Assembly: GCA_002716385.1 (NCBI GenBank)
Contig: PBAX01000023.1
Span: forward strand, 62,001-126,000
Reading direction: 5' to 3'
DNA: 64,000 bases
Source of the DNA: Phycisphaerae bacterium
GTDB taxonomy: Bacteria; Planctomycetota; Phycisphaerae; Phycisphaerales; SM1A02
Shown here: piece by piece, positions 1 to 9,777 of the stretch
Numbering within the stretch: position 1 is the first letter of the stretch
Layout of the letters: the number at the start of each line of letters is the position of its first letter
Notes under the pieces: model-generated
Databases searched by the model: none
Seen by the model: only the letters and a program-made list of their open reading frames with translations
Told to the model about the DNA's origin: nothing
Made by a program: the position numbers and the translations under genes

Positions 1-1
1 G

Positions 2-1717
2 CCGGTCGAGGGCGGTCTGGCCGTGGGTACGATTGCAGCCCAGTCGATCGGTGAACCCGGTACCCAGCTGACCATGCGTACCTTCCACACCGGAGGTATC
101 GCCTCCCGTGGACTGGTCGACACGACCTATAAGGCCACCCATGGCGGAACCATCGAACTCCGCGACTGCAATGAAGTCGAGGTTGACTTCGAAGGTGCCA
201 ACCAGCTCATCGCACTGAAGCGAAATGGCGAAATCCTCATCAAGGATGCCAAGGGACGCGATCTCCAGAAGGAGAAGGTTCCATACGGCGGCATCATTCG
301 CGTCAAGCCCGGCGAAAAGGTCCGCAAGGGGCAGTTGCTGGTTGCCTGGGACCCCCACCGAACACCGATTCTCGCCGAACAGTCCGGACGTGTCAGGTTC
401 AAGGACATCGAGATCGGCAAGACGATCCGCGAGGAAACCGTCAAGGGTGACCGCAAGAAGGAACTGATCGTCATCGAACACACCGGCGAGATGCACCCGC
501 AGATCCTGGTCGAAGATGCCGACGGCAAGATTCTCGACTTCCACCATCTGCCTGCCAAGGCACGCATTGAAGTCACGGAAGGTCAGGAGATTCTGCAGGG
601 CCAGATGCTTGCCCGTCAGCCCAAGGATGTTGCCGGCTCCGCCGACATCGTCGGTGGTCTGCCGCGTGTAACCGAGATCTTCGAAGCACGTGTCCCCAAG
701 GATCCAGCCATCATGTCGACCGTCTCGGGACGCGTCGAACTGCATGACGATCTCCGCAAGGGCAAGATGACGGTCCGCATCATTTCCGATTCAGGACATG
801 AAACCGACCACCATATCCCGCAGAGCAAGCACCTTCTGGTCCATCGTGGAGACTGGGTTGATGCCGGCGATGCACTGACTGAAGGGCCTCTGGTTCCGCA
901 GGAAATCCTCGACATCCAGGGCGAGGAAGCCGTGTTCACCTACATGCTGGACGAAGTCCAGAACGTGTACCGAGCTCAGGGTGTTCCGATCTCCGACAAG
1001 CACATCGAGGTCATCCTCGCCTGCATGCTCGGCAAGGTCATGGTCAAGAAGCCCGGAGACACCCCGATGCTTCCGGAGGAGGTCGTTGGACGACACACCT
1101 TCCGAAAATCCAATCAGGACATCGCCAAGAAGGTCCGTATCAGCGATCCAGGCGATACCAAGTTCGTCGAAGGCGATCTGGTGGAGAGGGATGCCGTCAA
1201 GGAGGCGAACGCGTTGGCAGAAGGCGAAGGAAAGGCCCCGGCCAAGAGCAAGAAGGCCCAGCCCGCCAATGGCCAGACCCTGCTTTTGGGCATCACGAAG
1301 GCATCCCTGCAGTCCGAGTCGTTCCTCTCGGGAGCCTCCTTCCAGGAAACCACGAAGGTCCTCACCGAAGCTTCCCTCAAGGGAGCCGTCGATGACCTGA
1401 AGGGACTCAAGGAAAATGTCCTTCTTGGCCATCTCATTCCAGCTGGCACCGGGTTCAAGACCTACACCCAGATGCGTGTCCAGAAACTCGGCGAGCCAGT
1501 TGCCCCTGAGAATGATCAGGAGACACTCACCGCTATGGCCAGTGAGGACGCAGAGGCTCGTGGAGCCGAGCGGCCACCGATGGTTGAAATTCCGGAATCA
1601 ACCAATCCCCTGTCTGAGATCATCGGTGAGCCCGCCTCAGAGGGCCTCAGCGAAGCAGCCATTCTCGAGGCACTCGAAGGTGCGGCACCAGCTGATCTGG
1701 ATCTGGACACACCTTGA
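2..1717 (+). CDS. rpoC: DNA-directed RNA polymerase subunit beta' (C-terminal part, 5' truncated by window edge)
   Basis: Open frame from base 2: PVEGGLAVGTIAAQSIGEPGTQLTMRTFHTGG, the canonical RpoC motif, then GIPRVTEIFEAR-like (GLPRVTEIFEAR) and the C-terminal jaw/clamp region. Confidence 0.97.
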   Translation, partial: PVEGGLAVGTIAAQSIGEPGTQLTMRTFHTGGIASRGLVDTTYKATHGGTIELRDCNEVEVDFEGANQLIALKRNGEILIKDAKGRDLQKEKVPYGGIIRVKPGEKVRKGQLLVAWDPHRTPILAEQSGRVRFKDIEIGKTIREETVKGDRKKELIVIEHTGEMHPQILVEDADGKILDFHHLPAKARIEVTEGQEILQGQMLARQPKDVAGSADIVGGLPRVTEIFEARVPKDPAIMSTVSGRVELHDDLRKGKMTVRIISDSGHETDHHIPQSKHLLVHRGDWVDAGDALTEGPLVPQEILDIQGEEAVFTYMLDEVQNVYRAQGVPISDKHIEVILACMLGKVMVKKPGDTPMLPEEVVGRHTFRKSNQDIAKKVRISDPGDTKFVEGDLVERDAVKEANALAEGEGKAPAKSKKAQPANGQTLLLGITKASLQSESFLSGASFQETTKVLTEASLKGAVDDLKGLKENVLLGHLIPAGTGFKTYTQMRVQKLGEPVAPENDQETLTAMASEDAEARGAERPPMVEIPESTNPLSEIIGEPASEGLSEAAILEALEGAAPADLDLDTP

Positions 1718-1753
1718 TTTTTCCATGACTATTCCCCTGCCAAATGGCAGATT

Positions 1754-1801
1754 CATTGGCCTCGTACCGTTCCAGTGACGGTCGGGGCCAATGCCTTTTT
1801 T
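1754..1801 (+). terminator. Rho-independent terminator after rpoC
   Basis: CATTGGCC...GGCCAATG stem followed by CCTTTTTTGG. Confidence 0.75.
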
Positions 1802-2042
1802 GGCCCACCCAGCAAGGCCAAAAGGCCAGACAAGCCCTTTGGCATGCTATTATTAGCCTCGTATCTCAAGAGCGAAAACATGGCTATTCCAAGTGAATGG
1901 CTCCTGCTCGCTGGAGAGGTATCCCATTGACGCTTCTGGCCTGAATCCGTGGTTGGATTCATGCGGTTCAACCGTAGGCTGGCAAACGAACAGGCACCGT
2001 TCTCACCCCTCTGGAACTCGAAGAGTTCAATTGGAGTTACTG

Positions 2043-5000
2043 ATGATTCGATCGAACCTTGTCACCCTTCTGATCATTCTGACACTTGGTTGGATAGTGG
2101 ATGGCTACGCAGAAGCCGCAAAGCCAACCACACCTGCAGCATCGACTGATGAAACCATCCAACAGTTGCTGAGGATCGTCGGTGTCGATCAGGAGGTCCG
2201 CGATGAAATCGCGTTGAAGCCAAGAGTTCCCATGCGCAAGCCCACCATGCTTGAACGCTCAGGAACCGGGGAGAACGAACGCCTGATCATCAAGTTCACT
2301 GATCAGACTCAAATGAGAATGAATGCCGGCGGCACCCCCTACTCAAAGTCCAATCAGAACATCGATTCCATCGCCGTGATCCTTGAGGAACTCAATCTGA
2401 CGCTTGAGCCGGTCTTCTCGGGACCGGAAGCCCGCATCACCGAACTTATCAATCGTGCCGAAAAGAACTCGGGTCAGGCACAGCCTGACCTAGCTGGCAT
2501 CTTCTATGTCGAAGGAAATCCACAGGACATAGACGGCGCAGCGATGATCCTCCTCCATGACCCACGTGTGGAATGGGCCGGCTATCGCAAGAGCAAATTC
2601 CAGAAGACCGTTTCGGATCGCATCGAAGATGCCATCGACACACAGATGAAACAGGACCCTTCCATGGCGATAGCGTTGGGACAGGGGCCAAAGAGGACGC
2701 AATCAACGGTTGCCCAGTTCGATACGACTGCTCCAACCTTCAACGACGCACGCCCTTCAACAACCCGCTTCGGCGCAATGTCGGACGACACCTCCGATCC
2801 GATGCACTTCGATCAGACCGGCCTTGACACACGAAGAACCGATGGCGGCAATCCCGAAGACATGCCTCAGAGACTGGCACCACCGGCTTGCTGCGTCGCC
2901 AGTCAGGACCTGGTGGACACCGCTGGTGGCTACGGCCCTTTCAATACACCTGGCAGCTCATCTCCGTTCGTATTCAACACATGTCTTGAGCTTGATCAGG
3001 ACACCTGCGATTCAGTCGATGGCGCCTTCATCCTCGCAGGAGACTGTGCCGACCCTCTCGACCCCGCCTTCGTGGTCTGTGAAAACGACGCTCCCGGTGT
3101 CGCTGGATCCGAAGACTGGTCTCCCCTTGGCGCTTGCTGCACCGGCGGCGTCCAGACCTTTGCCACGAGGGATGATTGCCAGGGAGAGTTCATGCATGAT
3201 CAGTTCTCGCGTTTCCAGAATGGAAGCTATCCCACGGAACCACTTGTTGGGGGTCTGGCTCAGAACGGCCGAATCCCCGCCTTGAACCCGGCCCTGAATG
3301 TCGACCTCCTGTCAAAGACCTACGGCTTCGAGAACATGGTTGTTCCGGGCGGCAATGTGATTGCTGCTCAGGCGGAATACGACATTGCAATCGCCGGCCT
3401 TCAACCCGACTTCTCAGTTCTTAGCGGCAATCGAATTCTGAACTCGAATTATTCCTACTACGCAGGCTCAAACGCCTTGCTTGATCCCACAGGCAATGGC
3501 CCTGGTGGATTCCCCGGCGTGCCTGCAAGTGGACAGTGGGTGACCGCTGGTTTCGCATCAAGTGAGCTGCCGGGCGATGTACCCCGGGAACCAATCTTCG
3601 TTAACCAGAATGCCACGGCACCTTACTTCCCCACCAACACTGGAATCGTCGACGCCATGTACGCGGTCGGCTCCAATGGGCCTGGCGGTGCCCCACTAGC
3701 CGTTGGATATGATCCCATCGGCCTCTACTCGGATCCGAGATTCGTCATTCTCTGGGGCCAGCTCGACATTGTCGTCGACACGGTCACAGGACAAGCTGCC
3801 CCCGCCATCCTGAATGGTCCCGGAGGTGGAGGGCTCAATCCACTTGGTGTGAGCGGCGGATTCACGTTCTACTCCCTGAGTCCAAGCTCCGGCACAAACG
3901 TCTACAACCCCAACATCTATCTGGCTGGTCCGCAGGAGCCGGGTGACTATGGGATTTGTTCCTATGGTGTCTGTGCGATCGACTGCTATCAACCCTCGAT
4001 CAATCCACCGGACCAAGGCTGCGGACCGGCAACTGCCTTTGCGGGCTTCGAGATCGGCGACCGGTTCCCAGTCACCGAATCCCCGATCATGGGCGGCATA
4101 ATCGATGTCCCCAACTCAAACGTTGGATGTTCCAGCTTCGTGTATGAGTTCTACTGCCGAAATGCGCTCAATGGCAAGACCATTGTCAGTGATTACAACG
4201 GCACCGGCGCACTCTGGGGCGACCTCAATCAACTACCACCGCCAACACCCGGAATCGCGGTCTGCCAGACCATCAACGCACCATACGGTGAGGCGCCTGC
4301 CGGTTGGTGGAAGGATTACTACGTTCAGGATGGCGGAAACGAGTGCCAGTTCAATGGCGTTCCCGCCTACGAGACCTTTGATCCTGGTGAAGGGCCGAAC
4401 GCCCTGCGTGGCTCGTGCTTCTTTTCGAACATGAACTATCCGGCCATGTTCACCAACACATTTTCTAACTTTCAGCTACAGGCCTTTGGTGACCGCTCAG
4501 AGCTCGCGGACAATCAATTCGAATGGTTCTACGAGCCCTGCTACGGCGGTGACAACCCTGATGCGGACTACTGCCCTGTCAGTTGCTTCCAGAACCCCAA
4601 TGGAACAGATGACGGCCTCGCGGCAGCGGTTTCCACAGTAGCGCCACTCTGTGCTGATGACTCTGGTTGCGCAGGCCCATTCGATCCCAACAACCAGACT
4701 CTCACAACGGCACAAATCGCGGGATGGAGCTTCCTCTGCGCCGATCTGGCCAACCAATTCAAGCTTGATCCGTATTCGCAGGACACCAACAACCCCACCT
4801 ACAACACGCTAGATCCAAACCCCCCCATCCCCAACGTCAGCAGCCTGGTCAATCGTGGAAACCTGTCCATCAGACGCTATCTCGATTTCGATCAGACCAA
4901 CCAACTCGCTGGCCCGTTCACTGAACTGAATACGCTGGGATTGCAGCCTCCATATGCGAGAAACGCGGATGGCTCCATCTGGGACGACCCAAATATCCCG

Positions 5001-7673
5001 GGCAATGACCCCACGCTCATCCAGCCTTCCTTGAACTGCATGATCAACTATGGCGTCCAGAACCAGTGCTTCACGACGTACTTCTCACAGTATCAGCCAA
5101 GCCTCGGATTGGCTCCGAACAGTTCCCTGCCTCCATTCTTCCAGAGACAGAATGGCGGATGCATGGACTTCCAATGCTGCCATACGGTCTGCTCGATCGT
5201 CTACGATCCATCCACGGACGACTTCAACTATGGCGACTGCTGCGATCCGCAGTACGGGTGGACGGAAGAATGCGTCGAGAAGGCCATCGAACTCTGCTAT
5301 GAGAGAGAAGGTGGCACTCAGACCAGATACACACCCAACTTCGTTCCACTTCAGTTTCACCTGAGCCAACGATCGGCAGCTGGCCCACAACCCTTCCGTC
5401 TCTGGGATCAGCCCATGCGAAGATTGGCTGCCGCACCAACTCTGCCGCCGACTGTCATATCTTCGATCCCGGCAATACCGACGTTCCCTGCCGACAACTG
5501 GCTGCAATCCCCGAGCATGGTCCAATGGGTCGTTTCTCCACGAAACGACAATGGCACGGCTCCAATCTTCCAGACATGGGCTGCACCATCCGTCATTGGC
5601 TCGCAATCGACTGCTGGTGTGAAGTATGGACTCCAGATCGGTCCGGATCCACAGACCGGCGAACTCGGACCTATCCTCAATTCCCAGCCCAACACACCCA
5701 ACAGCTGGCAGGAATTCTATTACGGGGAGCCACTCTCATCTCCGCTGACTTTCTATGAATCACAGGGATTGAGCCTGTACGGAACCATGGATCAGTCGAC
5801 ATGGGGAGCGACAGGCCCGGCCGGACTGTCTCCCACCACCGGGCTCTATTCATGGGCCGATTTCCTGCTTTCACTTCAGCCAAACAACGGCCCCGCCGGC
5901 CCTGGAAACAGTGGAGCCTTCGGATTCGGCGTGAACATTGCCGTGCTTGATACCTCGGCATGGATTCAGGAATACACAAACGCTCAAGGCCAGCTTGTTG
6001 GCGCGATCCACGAGGACCTTGGAAACGTACTCATGGAAGGACCCGCCACCGGAGATGAATTCGTACCCATGGGGTTCGAGCCCTTCACCTTCGAACCACA
6101 GCGAGGCACGGCTGTCCTCGGAACCATTGCCGCGTCACAGAATGGATTCGGGACCGATGGCATCGCGCTTCAGGCAAATACGATGTTCTTCCCGGTCATG
6201 ACCTCACAAGGATCCGTGGATCGCGAGTTCAATGCGTGGCTCTCGGCTATGACCCATCTCAAGCGGGGCGACATTCTCCTAGCGACCTATCCAGGTGGTG
6301 GTGGCACGGACAACATCTGGATTGATGGTGGCGGACCAACGGAAGGCTCCATACTGGAATTGCTCTTTGGGCTCAGTGCGGCACTGGAAATCAGCGTCAT
6401 ACTTCCAGTCGGGGACTTCGGTGTTCAGCTGGGAGGCCTGACTACAGGAGGGCTTGATTCCCTGCCATCCAATGTCCTGAATGTTGGCGCGTCAATGCCC
6501 AGCACGCTGCCGAAGAGGGCATGGTCAAGCAACTACATCGGCGTGGACGACTCGGGCAGCATCCCGATGACCACCGCTATCACACCGATCACGACCACAG
6601 GTGGCGACTGCAACCTTACAAGAGCAGCCATTCAGACGCAGCCTGATCAACCAAGCGACCCTGCTGGATACATCAGCCGCGACATGATGTCTCGTTCCTA
6701 TACGAACGACTTCGGATATGCCTTCGATTCATCGAAGGCTGCAGCCGCCCAGATAGCGGGGGTCGCGGCCTGTCTTCAGGGGATCTCCATGCAGTGGTAT
6801 GGAGCCAGCCAGCCTGGAGCCAACATTGCTCTGATCATCAACAACAATCCGAGGCGACTCGGGGGGCTCTTCAATGGCCCCGCAGCACCAGAGACCACCT
6901 ACGATCAAGCACCGCTTGAAGGCACTGGCTGGCAGTACGGCCTGGGTACCCCGGATGGCGGGCTACTGACCCAGTACATCGGCCTGATGTCCGATCCTGC
7001 CCGGGCAGCTGTAGATATGGTGATTAATCCCGAATGGGACGTTGAAGCTCCGGCAGACATCCTCACGCAAGCAGAGTTCATACGTGGATATCAACTTGGT
7101 GGGGACTACACCTCTCTGCAGCAGCCTGGTGACAGCAATGAGATGATCGGCTATTCCCAGTTCACCTACGCGTTCATTCCATATGAGCCTGATTTCTTCG
7201 TCCCGGGTGCTCCGTTCAACTACAACGCGTCATTCGACTTTGGAAACGAGGAAGCTGGAGAAGTCACAGACTTGTTCATTCATGGAAGATCCACCAACAA
7301 GGATCTATTCGAGGAGAACAGTCTGGCGTTCGATATCCAGATGACGCTGTCACCTGATCCAGAAGAGGCGCCAGTCCCGCCGACATCACTCCTCGCGGCA
7401 CCTTTCAGCCCATTGCGTCAGGGATTTGCCTACAACTATGTGACAGAGCAGTGGGATCTTATGGACAACACAGTCGGATTCTACCCACTCTTCACGTTCG
7501 AACCGCCAAGCGCCACAGATGGCCGGGACTACCTCGGTTTCGAAGGGGCGTTCGATGTCCGGTTCGTACTCACCCTTCCGAGAGATATCTTCGATGATGA
7601 TGGATTCCTCAATGAATTCGTCGTCTTCTACGACTATGTGAGCCTGCGAGTCTCGGGCCCGATCGATCCCTGA
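2043..7673 (+). CDS. Giant secreted Cys-rich protein with a degenerate subtilase (S8-like) region
   Basis: ATG at 2043 gives signal peptide MIRSNLVTLLIILTLGWIVDGYAEA; ACC/GACC Cys modules; CCHTVC...DCCDPQYGWTEECVEKAIELC motif; subtilase-like blocks VNIAVLDTSAW, RGTAVLGTIAASQNGFGTDGIA, ISVILPVGDFG, SSKAAAAQIAGVAAC. Confidence 0.8.
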   Translation: MIRSNLVTLLIILTLGWIVDGYAEAAKPTTPAASTDETIQQLLRIVGVDQEVRDEIALKPRVPMRKPTMLERSGTGENERLIIKFTDQTQMRMNAGGTPYSKSNQNIDSIAVILEELNLTLEPVFSGPEARITELINRAEKNSGQAQPDLAGIFYVEGNPQDIDGAAMILLHDPRVEWAGYRKSKFQKTVSDRIEDAIDTQMKQDPSMAIALGQGPKRTQSTVAQFDTTAPTFNDARPSTTRFGAMSDDTSDPMHFDQTGLDTRRTDGGNPEDMPQRLAPPACCVASQDLVDTAGGYGPFNTPGSSSPFVFNTCLELDQDTCDSVDGAFILAGDCADPLDPAFVVCENDAPGVAGSEDWSPLGACCTGGVQTFATRDDCQGEFMHDQFSRFQNGSYPTEPLVGGLAQNGRIPALNPALNVDLLSKTYGFENMVVPGGNVIAAQAEYDIAIAGLQPDFSVLSGNRILNSNYSYYAGSNALLDPTGNGPGGFPGVPASGQWVTAGFASSELPGDVPREPIFVNQNATAPYFPTNTGIVDAMYAVGSNGPGGAPLAVGYDPIGLYSDPRFVILWGQLDIVVDTVTGQAAPAILNGPGGGGLNPLGVSGGFTFYSLSPSSGTNVYNPNIYLAGPQEPGDYGICSYGVCAIDCYQPSINPPDQGCGPATAFAGFEIGDRFPVTESPIMGGIIDVPNSNVGCSSFVYEFYCRNALNGKTIVSDYNGTGALWGDLNQLPPPTPGIAVCQTINAPYGEAPAGWWKDYYVQDGGNECQFNGVPAYETFDPGEGPNALRGSCFFSNMNYPAMFTNTFSNFQLQAFGDRSELADNQFEWFYEPCYGGDNPDADYCPVSCFQNPNGTDDGLAAAVSTVAPLCADDSGCAGPFDPNNQTLTTAQIAGWSFLCADLANQFKLDPYSQDTNNPTYNTLDPNPPIPNVSSLVNRGNLSIRRYLDFDQTNQLAGPFTELNTLGLQPPYARNADGSIWDDPNIPGNDPTLIQPSLNCMINYGVQNQCFTTYFSQYQPSLGLAPNSSLPPFFQRQNGGCMDFQCCHTVCSIVYDPSTDDFNYGDCCDPQYGWTEECVEKAIELCYEREGGTQTRYTPNFVPLQFHLSQRSAAGPQPFRLWDQPMRRLAAAPTLPPTVISSIPAIPTFPADNWLQSPSMVQWVVSPRNDNGTAPIFQTWAAPSVIGSQSTAGVKYGLQIGPDPQTGELGPILNSQPNTPNSWQEFYYGEPLSSPLTFYESQGLSLYGTMDQSTWGATGPAGLSPTTGLYSWADFLLSLQPNNGPAGPGNSGAFGFGVNIAVLDTSAWIQEYTNAQGQLVGAIHEDLGNVLMEGPATGDEFVPMGFEPFTFEPQRGTAVLGTIAASQNGFGTDGIALQANTMFFPVMTSQGSVDREFNAWLSAMTHLKRGDILLATYPGGGGTDNIWIDGGGPTEGSILELLFGLSAALEISVILPVGDFGVQLGGLTTGGLDSLPSNVLNVGASMPSTLPKRAWSSNYIGVDDSGSIPMTTAITPITTTGGDCNLTRAAIQTQPDQPSDPAGYISRDMMSRSYTNDFGYAFDSSKAAAAQIAGVAACLQGISMQWYGASQPGANIALIINNNPRRLGGLFNGPAAPETTYDQAPLEGTGWQYGLGTPDGGLLTQYIGLMSDPARAAVDMVINPEWDVEAPADILTQAEFIRGYQLGGDYTSLQQPGDSNEMIGYSQFTYAFIPYEPDFFVPGAPFNYNASFDFGNEEAGEVTDLFIHGRSTNKDLFEENSLAFDIQMTLSPDPEEAPVPPTSLLAAPFSPLRQGFAYNYVTEQWDLMDNTVGFYPLFTFEPPSATDGRDYLGFEGAFDVRFVLTLPRDIFDDDGFLNEFVVFYDYVSLRVSGPIDP

Positions 7674-7702
7674 TCGAGCATGGCACAATCCAAACCATTT
7701 CA

Positions 7703-7735
7703 GCCGCCGCTGCACACCGCAGCGGCGGCTTTTCT
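7703..7735 (+). terminator. Rho-independent terminator
   Basis: GCCGCCGCTG-CACACCG-CAGCGGCGGC followed by TTTTCT. Confidence 0.85.
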
Positions 7736-7822
7736 AGGTACATCGAATAGTGTGATACGCTTGCCATTGGATTGAACGCATTTGATCTTCCGATTATCCG
7801 TCATTCATCTCCCGGGGAAATT

Positions 7823-9622
7823 ATGAATATGTTCAGCGGTCGACTGTACTGGCTTATCTTCGCCCTATTCATCATCTCACCTTCTGTCGCCTCGGCACAG
7901 ATGGCCGACAAGAAATCGAGCCCATTCGAGGCTTTGCGATGGAACGAAGATTCGCCGGAAGTCATGGTTCAGTCCGACTGGTACCGACCTCTGACTATTC
8001 AGGGGGTCGATGTCGAGCGAATCCTCGCGTTCTGCAAAAGCAGTTACGGCGGCAAGGCAAGGAAGCGATTCGGAGAGGATCTACCAGTCGCCTTGCAGGC
8101 GATGGGACACCCACTCCCTGCCAAAGTCACACTCAAGTTGCAGCGGATCAAGGATGGCGAGGTGATAACACTCGCCGATGTCCCAAGCACCAAGAGCAAT
8201 CGAAAAGCGATCTGGAGAGCCAATCAGACGACACAAGCTGGTGATGAGCAGCCACGAGGACGATCGAACCCAAGCCGCATCTCACGCCAGGAGGCGTTGG
8301 CTGATCTAGCCGCATTTCAGATGCAACTCGATGACCAGTTCGCCTATCGACATCTGAAGGATGTCGATCTGGATGGCGAACTTACCAGATTCAAATCCTC
8401 TTTAGGTGAGCAGGTCGAGGTCGAGGATCTCACCATCCAGCTGCACAAGCTGATGATGTCATTCGGGGATGGGCATGCTCGCGTTAGGAGTCGCCATATG
8501 CCACGGCCAACGAGCCATCCCCCGTTTCTTCTCGAAGAGACCTCAAAGGGGATCGTGGCGTTCATGCCGGATCGCAGTCGATTCCTCGATCCTGAACGGC
8601 CCTACCTTCTGGCCATCGATGGACACGAGATCGACGACCTCATCGACGTCGTGCGTCCGATCGTCCCAGCTGGAAGTACACAACTGGTTCGATCCCGCGC
8701 CTTGCGTGAAGTTCGCACGCTGGAAATGATCCGTGAACTGCTGCTGGAAGAGCCCGCGAAAGAAACCCTCACATGCATGCTGGCAAGCGGACCGACGGAC
8801 ACCCAACCTGTGAGATACCTGCATCAAATGAACTCAAAACGACCGATCTACGGCGACTGGCCCAACTTGAAGAGCGGAATCATCGATTCAGACATCGGCT
8901 ATCTACGTATCGAGGAAATGGACGATCGTCTCATTCCTCGAATCAGAACGAGCATGGATGAATTCCGCGACACGAAGGGTCTCATCGTGGATGTTCGAGG
9001 CAATGGCGGCGGAACCAGGCTGCCCTTGATTGTCCTCGCCGGCTACCTGCTGGGACCGGACGAGGATCCATGGGTCGGCAGCGTGGCACGCTACCGAACG
9101 AGTGACCGCTTTGGTCGTGATCATCTTGACGCCCGGTACATGTACCGGGCCGACGACCCCCGCTGGTCGAGTGATCAACGGAGAGTCATCACGGATCTTG
9201 CCGAAGATTTCCAACCCGAGTGGGATCACCCCGAGGGATTCAGCGACTGGCATTATCTGGTTCTCGATCGCACCGGCGTGGATGACGAGTATTTCTACGA
9301 CAAACCGGTCGTGATCCTGTCGGATGCGAATTGCTTCAGTGCCACGGATATCTTCCTTGGTGCTCTGTCCGGCCGACCGAGGGTCACGCTGATGGGTGCC
9401 CCCAGTGGTGGTGGCAGCGCCAGGTCGCAGAGATTCGAACTTCCAAACAGCGGCATCGAGATCAGCTGCGCATCCATGGCATCCTTCCGACCCGACGGTC
9501 GACTCTACGATGGACGCGGCATCGAGGTCGACATCGAGATCGATCCCGATCCGACCTTCTTCCTCATGAACGGCAAGGACAATGTCCTTGAGGCGGCCGT
9601 GGAGCACATTCGATCCAACTAG
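7823..9622 (+). CDS. S41 family peptidase (C-terminal-processing peptidase-like), secreted
   Basis: Signal peptide; GLIVDVRGNGGGTRLPL, PVVILSDANCFSATDIFLGALSGRPRVTLMGAPSGGG. Confidence 0.85.
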   Translation: MNMFSGRLYWLIFALFIISPSVASAQMADKKSSPFEALRWNEDSPEVMVQSDWYRPLTIQGVDVERILAFCKSSYGGKARKRFGEDLPVALQAMGHPLPAKVTLKLQRIKDGEVITLADVPSTKSNRKAIWRANQTTQAGDEQPRGRSNPSRISRQEALADLAAFQMQLDDQFAYRHLKDVDLDGELTRFKSSLGEQVEVEDLTIQLHKLMMSFGDGHARVRSRHMPRPTSHPPFLLEETSKGIVAFMPDRSRFLDPERPYLLAIDGHEIDDLIDVVRPIVPAGSTQLVRSRALREVRTLEMIRELLLEEPAKETLTCMLASGPTDTQPVRYLHQMNSKRPIYGDWPNLKSGIIDSDIGYLRIEEMDDRLIPRIRTSMDEFRDTKGLIVDVRGNGGGTRLPLIVLAGYLLGPDEDPWVGSVARYRTSDRFGRDHLDARYMYRADDPRWSSDQRRVITDLAEDFQPEWDHPEGFSDWHYLVLDRTGVDDEYFYDKPVVILSDANCFSATDIFLGALSGRPRVTLMGAPSGGGSARSQRFELPNSGIEISCASMASFRPDGRLYDGRGIEVDIEIDPDPTFFLMNGKDNVLEAAVEHIRSN

Positions 9623-9777
9623 TATCGATACCAATAGGACAAATCCAAGCATCCACTGCCTGCGATTTGAAAATAACATGGCCCTGACGAGCCACTCAGA
9701 CGTCCTCTCTGAGTAAATCTGTTGAAGATTCCAGCCCACTTAGCCAAACTAGCACTTGTTCGAAGGAGACAAGGTCA

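Noticed and set aside
8680-8720. tRNA T-arm-like GGTTCGATCC
   Set aside because: Lies in the S41 peptidase coding frame and no cloverleaf could be drawn around it.
9694-9714. ACTCAGA-cgtcctc-TCTGAGT hairpin between the S41 peptidase and the beta-helix gene as a terminator
   Set aside because: Good stem but no U tract on either strand; function undecided, so not listed as a terminator.
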